Source: an uncultured Eubacteriales bacterium
Lineage (GTDB): Bacteria; Bacillota; Clostridia; Oscillospirales; Acutalibacteraceae
Reading direction: 5' to 3'
Assembly (NCBI GenBank): GCA_934436505.1
Contig: CAKSAP010000002.1
Location: 394,577 to 458,576 of the forward strand
Length of the DNA: 64,000 nt
In this document: positions 41,453 to 49,728 of the stretch, piece after piece
Layout: each line of letters begins with the position of its first letter
How positions within the stretch are numbered: the first letter of the stretch is position 1
Made by a program: the position numbers and the translations under genes
The notes under the pieces: generated by a model
Told to the model about the DNA's origin: nothing
The model's input: only the letters and a program-made list of their open reading frames with translations
Database searches by the model: none

Positions 41453-43663
41453 ATGAGTAACGATTTATTTGACGCATATGAAGTTCCTTCAAATATTTTT
41501 ACGGATGACGAGATGGAGCCTGCGCCCGAAGAGATAGACTATTCGGATTTTCCAACAGCTCCGCCGGAAGAGGAATTAGAACCTGCACCTGACATTGATG
41601 AAAATTATGCGGGCTCGTCAATTGATCCGCTTGCCCACGAAGAAGAAGAGGACTATGTTATAGAGCAGCGGGATTGGGAAGAAAAACAACACGAAATAGA
41701 TGAAACGATTGATGAGCTGCATAGTGAATACGAGGACAAATATGGCAAGGAAGAAGGAAATGAACGGTTAAATGAAATATTAACCGATTTTTATGCAGAT
41801 GAAGATGGTAACGCAGACGCAAGTGTTATAGAAAAAATACTTGAAGGAACCGAAAACGATACTGAGAATTCGCAGGACAAGACACAAGACGGGAATCATG
41901 TCCACGATAAGCAGTATCATATAGAAAGAATGGAAAAGGCACAGGCTAAAATAGAGGCAATAGACAAAGGGATTTATAGGGATTCCTTTGTGGAAATTGA
42001 AAAATTCAAAGAGTCATATCACGCATATAAGGCGGGAGCAACAATTAAGGATGATGTTGTGAAATTTTCTGATGTGCTGGAGTCGTGGAGTAAAGTAGAA
42101 AAGACAAATATTTTTGAAACAGCAATATTGCGTGGCATTCATAGGCTTGAGGATATAATCAAAGAACAAAAAGAAGATAAAGATTCGGTAGATAAAAAAG
42201 AGCCTGAAGACATAGACAAAAACGCACAGGAAATTAAAGTGGAGCAAGAGGATAAAGATAATAATCGGGATGTTGAAACGCCTGAAAATCCAGAAGCATC
42301 TATCGAAAGCGATAGCAATGATACGGCGGATATCCCTGAAACCGAAAATGATTTGGAAAAACCGGACGAAGAATTGGAAAAGGATATCGTTGACCAGCCT
42401 GAAGCTGATATCGAACTTGCGAAAGATGATACGGAAAAGCCGGAGGATACAGAAGATCCGTCAGTCGTAGATAAGGAAACTGATTTTGAGAACGATCAAT
42501 TGGATATTCAAAGCGATGATACAGATAACGAGAGGCAGGAAGACCTTTTTAGTGAAGATAATGTCGAATTGAGTGAGGAAGTTCAAAACGATGAGTATGC
42601 TGTAGAAAACGCTGAGTTAAGCGAGGAGTCAAAAGATGTTTTTACGGATGACATTGAGCAGGAAGAAGAAAGCAAAGCTTCGGAAGTAGATGCAGAGGAA
42701 GAAAAATCAGAAGATATCAGTATTGAAAACGAAGAAGTGGACAAGGAACCCTTTTCGGATGGTGTGGAAGACGAAGACGAAGAAGATGAAGATTCTTCAA
42801 CCGATACAACTTCTTCCAATGCAGAAAAAGATGATGCAGAATCTGATCCTATAGAAGACGATATTGAACAAGATGTGATTTCAGATATTGAATCGTCTGC
42901 TGATACTGCTATGGATAAAAATGACGCAAAAGGCAATGACGATGAAGACGAAAAAAGTTCTGCTCGCATTGATATAGAGGAGTACGACGAAAACAAGCAG
43001 GATAAAGGGGATACCGACTTTTTTGAAGATATGCAATACCCCGGATTTGAAAACGATATTGACACGATTAACGAAATCCTTCATGACGGAGCAGATATAG
43101 ACAAGGATGAGATTTCCGATTTGTCCGAGGCGTTTAATAATATGGCAGATTACCACGACATTCCTTTGGATGAAGTAATGGAGCAATTCCGTGGACTGAT
43201 TGAAGATGCAGGAATTGATGCTGACCAGTTGTATGATCAAATTTTGGATATGACAGAGATTGATGTTGATTTGACAGAAACAGTACCTCATATTGATATT
43301 GGGGATAGCACCTATGCATTTGATACTGAAAATGGTGTATACGATATGTATGAAGGTCAATTTGTAGATGCATTGGATGATTTTGATGTGGTTTCTGACA
43401 TCATAGACAGCGTCCATGACGATGTTGACGCGAGTTGTAATGCACGATTTGACGACTATGTTAATGATATCGAAGCAGATATATCGGATGTTGAAATACC
43501 GAACAATGACATTGACATTAGCGATGTGGACAATTTGGAAGATGTTGAAATAGGTGAACAGGGAATAGATGTTGAGAGCGCACAAACGGCAACCGATGCA
43601 ATGAGTGATATTGCGGCAGAAGAAAGCATGGAAATAGAAGATATTATAGCCGCATTGTTATAA
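41453..43663 (+). CDS. Very acidic 736-residue protein
   Basis: No family recognised. The protein is extremely rich in Asp and Glu throughout, with only short less-acidic helical stretches (for example about 55-120 and 150-235). A long D/E/S/N-rich central region (about 240-520) follows, and then a more structured but still acidic end (about 525-736) with repeated motifs such as DVEIPNNDIDISDVDN. It has no signal peptide or membrane segment. DNA mimicry or a scaffold role is possible; neither is shown. GAAAGGAG precedes ATG 41453. A small membrane protein gene follows at 43680. Confidence 0.75.
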   Translation: MSNDLFDAYEVPSNIFTDDEMEPAPEEIDYSDFPTAPPEEELEPAPDIDENYAGSSIDPLAHEEEEDYVIEQRDWEEKQHEIDETIDELHSEYEDKYGKEEGNERLNEILTDFYADEDGNADASVIEKILEGTENDTENSQDKTQDGNHVHDKQYHIERMEKAQAKIEAIDKGIYRDSFVEIEKFKESYHAYKAGATIKDDVVKFSDVLESWSKVEKTNIFETAILRGIHRLEDIIKEQKEDKDSVDKKEPEDIDKNAQEIKVEQEDKDNNRDVETPENPEASIESDSNDTADIPETENDLEKPDEELEKDIVDQPEADIELAKDDTEKPEDTEDPSVVDKETDFENDQLDIQSDDTDNERQEDLFSEDNVELSEEVQNDEYAVENAELSEESKDVFTDDIEQEEESKASEVDAEEEKSEDISIENEEVDKEPFSDGVEDEDEEDEDSSTDTTSSNAEKDDAESDPIEDDIEQDVISDIESSADTAMDKNDAKGNDDEDEKSSARIDIEEYDENKQDKGDTDFFEDMQYPGFENDIDTINEILHDGADIDKDEISDLSEAFNNMADYHDIPLDEVMEQFRGLIEDAGIDADQLYDQILDMTEIDVDLTETVPHIDIGDSTYAFDTENGVYDMYEGQFVDALDDFDVVSDIIDSVHDDVDASCNARFDDYVNDIEADISDVEIPNNDIDISDVDNLEDVEIGEQGIDVESAQTATDAMSDIAAEESMEIEDIIAALL

Positions 43664-43679
43664 TCGGGAGGTGAAGCGT

Positions 43680-44003
43680 ATGATAATAGAAGGAATTATA
43701 GTATTGTTAAGTGGCTTTTTGGGATTGGTATTAGGGGCATTAAGCGTATATGCATATATACGATTTAAAAAGCGTAAGCGCACACAAGCAACAAAGAAAA
43801 AGAAATTTAAAAAAGAAAAAAGTGCAGATAAAGGAACAGAGCTTCTCAATCAGAAGATCAGAGAAAAGAACACAACAATGATTGATTTTAACTGTGCTGC
43901 CGACGGAATAGACAGCACGGATTACATTAGAAAAAGGCAAAGCCACGAGGATGAAGCGTATAACATATTAAAATCCAAAAAAGAAAAAACCACGATTAAA
44001 TAG
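43680..44003 (+). CDS. Small membrane protein with basic tail
   Basis: This 107-residue protein has an N-terminal membrane helix (about 3-25), a Lys/Arg-rich stretch (about 27-50) and a polar tail. ATG 43680 is eight bases after GGAGG; the GTG at 43671 overlaps that ribosome site. It follows the acidic protein by 16 bases. A basic membrane anchor next to a very acidic soluble protein could form a charge-based pair (speculative). Confidence 0.68.
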   Translation: MIIEGIIVLLSGFLGLVLGALSVYAYIRFKKRKRTQATKKKKFKKEKSADKGTELLNQKIREKNTTMIDFNCAADGIDSTDYIRKRQSHEDEAYNILKSKKEKTTIK

Positions 44004-44026
44004 TGCTTTCAAATTTTACGACAAAT

Positions 44027-44056
44027 AGGGCTGCGATTTGCAGCCTTATTTTTATT
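44027..44056 (+). terminator. Intrinsic terminator
   Basis: GGCTGC pairs with GCAGCC around GATTT, followed by TTATTTTTAT. Confidence 0.85.
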
Positions 44057-44072
44057 GTTTGGCATTCGCTAT

Positions 44073-44088
44073 CATACTATTTTTAGCA
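44073..44088 (+). promoter_or_regulatory. Shared promoter-like motif, copy 15
   Basis: CATACTATTTTTAGCA, upstream of the SbcC-like gene, whose ribosome site is ATAGGAG. Confidence 0.76.
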
Positions 44089-44119
44089 ATACAATTTAAA
44101 GAAGATAGGAGAATAAATA

Positions 44120-45916
44120 ATGCAAATTGAAAAATTAACAATGAACAATTTTAGAGGAATAGAACATGCCGAATTTATTCCTGAAAAAGTAAACCTGTTT
44201 ATCGGCAAGAATGGTGTTGGAAAAACCTCTCATTTAGAAGCAATGCGCTTTGGATTAACAGGTGAGGCACCGGACGATATTCTCAAAAATGGACACGAAA
44301 GCGGAAGCGTGACGTTGTCTGTCTTTGGCGGAACCGAAATCGAGCGAAGTTTCGGAAAGAAAAAAACAGTAAAAATCGCAGGAAAAACAAGCACACAAAA
44401 ATCTGTAAAACAGTTTATTGAAGACAATGCCGGTGTAAATACCGAAACGATGGAAATTGTTACAATGGGAACTGTAATTGCAGGTATGAACGCAGGGGAA
44501 ATAAGCAAATTTCTGGTAGAAAGCGGTCTAATCCCTGTTAATATTGATTTTAATAAATTCCTTGAATTATGCCCGGTAAGCAAAAAAGCGGAAGAAGAAC
44601 TTCATATCATGCTTCCGTCAGCACCTATTAAGTTTGACATTCCTGTTATCAGCGAGGCTTACGAATACTTCTTTATGCAGCGAAGTGCAACAAAAAAAGC
44701 GTTGGACGTTGCGCGCAAGAAGTCGGTGTTCGAAGGCGATGTTCCCACTATGACAATGAGTGCTGTTGATAAGCATTTAGCGGAAATATCAGCTCGCAAA
44801 CAGGAAAAGATTTTACACGATAAAATGATGTTTGCTTATGAAAAAGCAGTCGGCGAACATAAAAAGAGAGCAGAAGAAATCCGAAAGCTCGAAACCGAGA
44901 TAAAAATGAGAAAGGTTGAAAAGCCGGATGAAAGCATTAAAAAAGCTCTCGAAGCGAAAATATCCCAGAATGAAGCTGAAATGCACAAAGAACAACAGAC
45001 TTTGACGGTGCTCAATGCCAATATAAGTATGTTTGAAAAATCGCTTCAAAATTTGGATACGACTGTTTGTCCGTTGAGCAATAAACTTGTATGCACCACT
45101 GACAAAACGCAAGCGAAAAAAGAAATAACTGAATTGCTGCAGAAAAATCAGTCAGAACAGGCATCATTGGCAGAGAAAATCTCTTTCGCCAAAGAGCGTA
45201 TTCAAAGATTAAAAAATCAAATTGATGAATACAATCAAAACGAAGAGGCGTATCGCTCTACACAGATGTTATACGATAAGTTGCGTATGTTAAGAGATAA
45301 CGTACCTGATATCCCTGAAAAGCCTAAAGAATTGCCGAGCTTAGAGGAAGACACCAAACGGGCATTAGAGCTTACCGTAGTGAGAAATAGCATTATCGCA
45401 TATGAGTTAGCTCAAAAGGCAAAAGAGGAGAGTTCGGCGCTTGAGAAAAAGCTGGCAGTTTACGAAGAAATCGTAAAAGCTTTAAATCCTAAAGGCGGAA
45501 TCCTTGAAAAAATTATTGCTTTTGCTCTTGAACCTTTGGTAATACATTGCAATGCCAAGGCAAAAGAATTAAAAATGGATATGGAGATCGCCGTAAGGGT
45601 TGAAAATGGCGTACACTTGCTTGTCAAAACATCGGCTGAGTCCGGATACATTGGTATCAAGTCTGCATCTTCGGGAGAACGTCTTTTGGCAACATTCCTG
45701 ATTACGGATATGTTGAATTCGCTTTCCGGATTTAAGTTCTTGATATTGGATGATTTGGATAAATTGGATGCTGACAATTTGGAAGCGTTAATTGTCTTGA
45801 TTATGAAAAAGGAAGTTTTGGCAGATTACGACCACATTGTTCTGAGTGCAGTAAATCACGCTGACACGATAGAAACCTTTAAGAAACATCCTGAAATACA
45901 GACGATTTGCATATAA
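44120..45916 (+). CDS. SbcC/Rad50-like ABC-type ATPase
   Basis: This 598-residue protein has Walker A GKNGVGKT (29-36) near the start and a long coiled coil (about 190-430) interrupted near residue 310-330 by VCPLSNKLVC. Close to the C-terminus come the signature SSGERLL (about 517) and Walker B FLILDDLDKLD (about 536-546). The split-ATPase coiled-coil layout matches SMC/Rad50/SbcC proteins. The Cys pair at the coiled-coil tip may act like a zinc hook, but its spacing is not CxxC. It is alone in its unit with no SbcD nuclease next to it. Likely role: DNA end binding or processing. Confidence 0.88.
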   Translation: MQIEKLTMNNFRGIEHAEFIPEKVNLFIGKNGVGKTSHLEAMRFGLTGEAPDDILKNGHESGSVTLSVFGGTEIERSFGKKKTVKIAGKTSTQKSVKQFIEDNAGVNTETMEIVTMGTVIAGMNAGEISKFLVESGLIPVNIDFNKFLELCPVSKKAEEELHIMLPSAPIKFDIPVISEAYEYFFMQRSATKKALDVARKKSVFEGDVPTMTMSAVDKHLAEISARKQEKILHDKMMFAYEKAVGEHKKRAEEIRKLETEIKMRKVEKPDESIKKALEAKISQNEAEMHKEQQTLTVLNANISMFEKSLQNLDTTVCPLSNKLVCTTDKTQAKKEITELLQKNQSEQASLAEKISFAKERIQRLKNQIDEYNQNEEAYRSTQMLYDKLRMLRDNVPDIPEKPKELPSLEEDTKRALELTVVRNSIIAYELAQKAKEESSALEKKLAVYEEIVKALNPKGGILEKIIAFALEPLVIHCNAKAKELKMDMEIAVRVENGVHLLVKTSAESGYIGIKSASSGERLLATFLITDMLNSLSGFKFLILDDLDKLDADNLEALIVLIMKKEVLADYDHIVLSAVNHADTIETFKKHPEIQTICI

Positions 45917-45921
45917 CGAAG

Positions 45922-45951
45922 AGGGCGGCTTTTTAGCCGCTCTTTTTTTGT
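45922..45951 (+). terminator. Intrinsic terminator
   Basis: GGCGGCT pairs with AGCCGCT around TTTT, followed by seven T. Confidence 0.9.
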
Positions 45952-45975
45952 AAAGGAAATGAAAATGAAATCTCT

Positions 45976-45991
45976 CATACTATTTGTAGAG
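45976..45991 (+). promoter_or_regulatory. Shared promoter-like motif, copy 16
   Basis: CATACTATTTGTAGAG. The leader contains ATG ATT CTC TGA (45992-46003) and a small palindrome, TGCTCAATGAGCA, before the AAAGGAGG of the next gene. Confidence 0.73.
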
Positions 45992-46041
45992 ATGATTCTC
46001 TGATAAAAATAAATGCTCAATGAGCAAAGGAGGAATTTGCT

Positions 46042-46683
46042 ATGGCAGCAACCAAAGCAAAAGAAAGAAAAAGCACACAGTCAGTCAATGAAGTTAATAT
46101 TCGCGGTGTAATTGTTCATATGTTTAGAGCAAATGCATGCTGTATTATGACACTAAAGTCCTCATTGACGCGAGGAACACCGGATTTTCCGAAAGTATAT
46201 TGGTATGACGATCTTGCCGATGAGGTAATGAATAATTTCAATATCGGAGACGGAGTTACTATTAAGGCGAGGATACAGACAAGCCGTAAATACCGCATAC
46301 AGTATGTTGCAGGTTTGTCAATTGAAAAAACTCCTCGTGAGTTGAAGGAGAAAGTCGGAATCGATGTAGGAAGACGACTTCCCGACAAAAACGAAGTATT
46401 GCTTGCAGGAGAGTTTGTTCGCTCGTTTGTTCCGGAAGGAAAGGAGGATTTGCTTTCTCTTGTTACATTGAAAACCAATGTTGACGGGTTTATTAACTTT
46501 CCGCAGATCACGTGTTTCGGCAAGAACATAGAGCAGGTAAAAGCCCTGAAACCTGGTGATAAGGTTTGCTTTGTTGGGCACATAGAAACAGCGAAAAAGG
46601 ATAAAGAAGGCGAGACAAAATATTATCAGTCAATCGTCAGTTACTTCTCTACTCCCTTGGTAAAGCAGGAAGTGTCCGAATAA
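46042..46683 (+). CDS. OB-fold ssDNA-binding-like protein
   Basis: This 213-residue protein has two OB-like halves: about 15-105 (VNIRGVIVHMFRANACCIMT, then GDGVTIKARI) and about 118-210 (EVLLAGEFVRSF, then GDKVCFVGHIE). The alternating beta pattern and repeated GDxV phrases resemble SSB-type proteins. The basic N-terminus (AATKAKERKS) may contact DNA. AAAGGAGG precedes ATG 46042. It is a single-gene unit placed before recJ. With the proteins at 19458 and 36992 it makes three OB-fold proteins. Confidence 0.72.
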   Translation: MAATKAKERKSTQSVNEVNIRGVIVHMFRANACCIMTLKSSLTRGTPDFPKVYWYDDLADEVMNNFNIGDGVTIKARIQTSRKYRIQYVAGLSIEKTPRELKEKVGIDVGRRLPDKNEVLLAGEFVRSFVPEGKEDLLSLVTLKTNVDGFINFPQITCFGKNIEQVKALKPGDKVCFVGHIETAKKDKEGETKYYQSIVSYFSTPLVKQEVSE

Positions 46684-46701
46684 CACCAAATCATAAGTAA
46701 A

Positions 46702-46740
46702 GAACGGCAGTGTATCACGCGATATGCTGCCGTTTTGTTA
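46702..46740 (+). terminator. Intrinsic terminator
   Basis: AACGGCAG pairs with CTGCCGTT around about 16 bases, which contain a weaker inner pairing, followed by TTGTTATT. Confidence 0.8.
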
Positions 46741-46755
46741 TTGGCGTTCACAACT

Positions 46756-46771
46756 CATACTATTTTTAGAA
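46756..46771 (+). promoter_or_regulatory. Shared promoter-like motif, copy 17
   Basis: CATACTATTTTTAGAA, exact consensus, upstream of recJ. Confidence 0.77.
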
Positions 46772-46781
46772 TTCATATGAA

Positions 46782-46817
46782 GACGATTTGGAGAAATATC
46801 TTGATATGACATTTTAA
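46782..46817 (+). promoter_or_regulatory. Conserved leader block with mini-ORF before recJ
   Basis: GACGATTTGGAG (46782-46793) is followed by ATG ACA TTT TAA (46806-46817), and an alternative TTG ATA TGA at 46801. The recJ gene uses a separate AGGAGG close to 46840. Confidence 0.4.
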
Positions 46818-46839
46818 TTTAATAATAGGAGGAAAAATA

Positions 46840-48516
46840 ATGCGTTGGCACAAACGAGACAAAGCAGAGTCTGTCAAGGATGTTGTTTTGAGAAATACCG
46901 GTTTAAGCGAAACGGAATTTCTGCATCCGAAACAGAATCCGTATATAGAAAACCTTGAACAAGCAGTTGCTTGCATTAAAGACGCAATGGCGCAAAATCT
47001 TCGTATCAGCATTATGGGCGACTATGACGCAGATGGAATTACGTCCGCATCTATCTTGTACCGTATGCTGCACGACGAAGCGCATTATAGGAATATATCA
47101 ATGCGTTTCCCAAAGCGTTTTTCCGAAGGATATGGATTATCAATGAAGGTTATAGATGAAATCAAAGATGGATTGTTAATAACGGTTGATAACGGTATCA
47201 CAGCTGTAAAAGAAATTGAAAAGGCAAAGGCAAAGGGGATTAAGGTTGTTGTAATCGACCACCATTTGCCGGATCCCGAAAAGGGCTTGCCGGCAGCAGA
47301 TGCGGTTGTAGATCCAAATGCGTTGTGCGAAAGTGAGTTTAAAGGCTATTGTGGTGCTGGATTGGCATATAAGGTTGCGGAAAAATCCGGTTTATGTTCA
47401 GAAAAGCTTTTAAAAAAACTCTTGGCGTTAGCTGCTATAGGCACGATTGCCGATGTAATGTCGCTTACAGGCGATAACAGAAATATTGTTATAGGAGGAT
47501 TACAGGCAATAAATGAAGGGAATGTGCCAAAAGGCTTGGATGCGCTTTTGGAACAGCTTGGATTATATGATATTAACGAAACAGATATTGGATTTAAAAT
47601 CGGACCTATATTAAATGCTTCCGGTAGACTTTATGACAATGGAGCAAAATATCCGTTTTTACTTCTTGGAACCGATAACTACAACCCTAAACTCCCGGAA
47701 AAATTAATTGAAGTGAACGAAAAAAGAAAAGAACTTGTCAAGTCGGGAATGGAAGCTGCTGACAGGATTATTGCCGAGCAGTGTTTGTACGGAAATTTTC
47801 CATTGGTGATTTATGGAGAAAAATCTTTTCACGAAGGCGTTGTAGGCATCATAGCCGGAAAACTAGCGGAAAAATTTCATACTCCCGTTATCGTACTGGG
47901 GGACTCTGACGATGAAGGAAAGTTGAAGGGGAGCGGTAGATCCTATGGAGACTTCAACCTAAAGGCTTTGTTGGATAAGGTGTCGGATCTTATGATCGCA
48001 TACGGCGGACATCCCGGCGCAGCTGGATTATCGGTTGAAAAAGGGAAGTTAGCTGCATTAAGCGAGGCGTTACAGCAAGAAGCTCAAAAGATGGGCGGTG
48101 TATCCGAGCAAACAGAAATGTTTTATGACTTGGAAATCAATGCAACTGAGACTGCTAAAGTTATAGAAGAGCTCAACAAGTACGCACCATACGGCGAAGG
48201 TAATCCAAAGATAGTGTTTAAGATAAAAGATTATCGGCTTACTCCAAGAAACGGAAGGTTCTTTCAGACAATGGGGGACGGAAGTGTGCTTAAATTGTTT
48301 GGCGATAATAATTCAGCCATCGGCTTTGACTTAGTCATGCAATATGAAGATATTGGACAGCCGACGAAAATGGATCTGTATGGAAATATAAGCATTAACA
48401 AGTTTAATCATAGGGACGAAATTCAAATTGAAATGTGCGATTTTGAGAGAGCTGCCGAGGGAACCGGAACTTCCCTTGCGGATATGTTATCTCAAAGAAT
48501 GAAAGCATTTGGTTAA
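46840..48516 (+). CDS. recJ: RecJ-like single-strand 5'-3' exonuclease
   Basis: This is a DHH-family nuclease of 558 residues. Motifs: GDYDADG (60-66), VDNGIT, the DHH box VIDHHLPD (about 138-145), a CGAGLAYK block and the DHHA1 motif GGHPGAAGL (about 388-396). A C-terminal OB-like domain (about 430-558) follows. RecJ degrades ssDNA from 5' ends in repair and recombination. AATAGGAGG precedes ATG 46840. It is co-transcribed with the gene at 48534. It fits with the two RecD2-like helicases and the OB-fold proteins. Confidence 0.95.
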   Translation: MRWHKRDKAESVKDVVLRNTGLSETEFLHPKQNPYIENLEQAVACIKDAMAQNLRISIMGDYDADGITSASILYRMLHDEAHYRNISMRFPKRFSEGYGLSMKVIDEIKDGLLITVDNGITAVKEIEKAKAKGIKVVVIDHHLPDPEKGLPAADAVVDPNALCESEFKGYCGAGLAYKVAEKSGLCSEKLLKKLLALAAIGTIADVMSLTGDNRNIVIGGLQAINEGNVPKGLDALLEQLGLYDINETDIGFKIGPILNASGRLYDNGAKYPFLLLGTDNYNPKLPEKLIEVNEKRKELVKSGMEAADRIIAEQCLYGNFPLVIYGEKSFHEGVVGIIAGKLAEKFHTPVIVLGDSDDEGKLKGSGRSYGDFNLKALLDKVSDLMIAYGGHPGAAGLSVEKGKLAALSEALQQEAQKMGGVSEQTEMFYDLEINATETAKVIEELNKYAPYGEGNPKIVFKIKDYRLTPRNGRFFQTMGDGSVLKLFGDNNSAIGFDLVMQYEDIGQPTKMDLYGNISINKFNHRDEIQIEMCDFERAAEGTGTSLADMLSQRMKAFG

Positions 48517-48533
48517 AAACGAAGGAGAAACAA

Positions 48534-49415
48534 ATGATACAATATCCAAAACAAATATTTTGCGTATGGGGAGGTAATCAATCTTCTTTAAGCGCAACAT
48601 TCGATTTACAAAAACCAAAGGAAACCGGAGCAGTTCCGCCTTTACAGATGCACGAGGGAAACCTTTCAAGGTTTACTCTCACTCTGCTTGACACATCAAC
48701 CGGAGCTACGTTGCCGTTTATAGCAAATATCCCGGCAACTGATATTCCCGTTATGTCCAAGAAGACGGACATTGCTTTGCTTTTAAAAGCGCAGTATGTT
48801 CCTGCTGAAAATAAATCTTCACTTTCTGATTGTTATATACAGAAGTTGAGATTTGGCAAATTCAAAGGAAAAACGGCGGCAGAAGTATTATTGTCCGATC
48901 CTACTGCAAAAAGTGATATGGAGAGCACAAGGGATTTGCTTCAAAAAAATGTGGAAAAATACCCTGCCAACAGAGCGCTGGTAAATGCAATTGACGAGGC
49001 GATTATGCTTTTCGAAGCAGGCGAGCTAAAGGAGCAAAACACGCAAAATACAGCGCAAAACAGTATGACGATATATCATAAGGAATATAAGTCAACAAGA
49101 CGAGCAAACCCTAAAGGCTTGTATCTCTGTTACAGCATCAGCGTGGATTGTCAATTCGATATGGATTATTCTTGGCAGATAAAAATTGACAATTACTTTG
49201 CGCCCTCTGTCAGCGGAAAGATTGACCATAAGAAAGCAGAAGGAAGAAAAAGTGCGAGCATTCGTTTAACAGATGATGATTGGGCGCTTTGTGTCAGTCA
49301 GTTCGAAAATCTCAAGAATCTGTATGAATCGAAGTGCTTCCCTGAATTGTTAGAGCGTGCAGACACAACAGCAAGAAGGCAAGCGGAAGAAGCAAAAACG
49401 AAAAAAGCACAGTAA
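48534..49415 (+). CDS. Hypothetical protein with FGKFKGKT module
   Basis: This 293-residue soluble protein has an N-terminal beta-rich part (about 1-95) and a middle helical module beginning LRFGKFKGKTAAEVLLSDP (about 103-165). The C-terminal half contains YLCYSISVDCQFDMDYSWQI (about 197-216) and a charged tail. The middle module resembles that of the protein at 37755, next to an exonuclease; here the partner is RecJ 17 bases upstream. Each may be an accessory of its nuclease (inference). GAAGGAG precedes ATG 48534. Confidence 0.62.
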   Translation: MIQYPKQIFCVWGGNQSSLSATFDLQKPKETGAVPPLQMHEGNLSRFTLTLLDTSTGATLPFIANIPATDIPVMSKKTDIALLLKAQYVPAENKSSLSDCYIQKLRFGKFKGKTAAEVLLSDPTAKSDMESTRDLLQKNVEKYPANRALVNAIDEAIMLFEAGELKEQNTQNTAQNSMTIYHKEYKSTRRANPKGLYLCYSISVDCQFDMDYSWQIKIDNYFAPSVSGKIDHKKAEGRKSASIRLTDDDWALCVSQFENLKNLYESKCFPELLERADTTARRQAEEAKTKKAQ

Positions 49416-49429
49416 AATGTCATATAACG

Positions 49430-49460
49430 AAAGGCGCCCTGGTAGCAGGACGCCTTTTTG
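49430..49460 (+). terminator. Terminator at end of replication/repair block
   Basis: AAAGGCG and CCTG pair with CAGG and CGCCTTT around GTAG, followed by a T run. Confidence 0.9.
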
Positions 49461-49728
49461 ATTAGTGAATTTGTATAAAAAATAACCGCTTTGTATATAT
49501 GTAATGCCAATTTTTATTGAAAGTATAAAAAGGTATATACAAATTTAGTAAAAAAATATATAATATCTTTACTTTTTATAACCAATTATTTCCACAAAAA
49601 CAATAGTTCTAAATTTATTGCAAAAGCTTGTTAACAAAGCTTAAGTTGCTTTGGGTTTGTTAGTATGCTGTTTTTTTGCGTGAAAATAAATTGGATAAAA
49701 TAGAATTAAGACATAAGAGGGATAACAC
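49461..49728 (+). other. AT-rich boundary region before probable cargo block
   Basis: About 270 very AT-rich bases without a gene. It holds an imperfect palindrome, AAGCTTGTTAACAAAGCTT (49624-49642), and a candidate ordinary promoter at 49673-49701. The shared CATACTAT motif is absent. It may mark the junction of an inserted block. Confidence 0.5.
49673..49701 (+). promoter_or_regulatory. Candidate sigma-A promoter for dockerin protein gene
   Basis: TTTTTG (49673-49678), 17 bases, TAAAAT (49696-49701). The -35 is weak. It lies 27 bases before ATG 49729. Confidence 0.4.

Noticed and set aside
44120..45916. Anti-phage defence ATPase (OLD or Gabija type)
   Set aside because: There is no TOPRIM nuclease domain or partner nuclease/helicase next to it. 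The coiled-coil split ATPase layout fits SbcC/Rad50 better.
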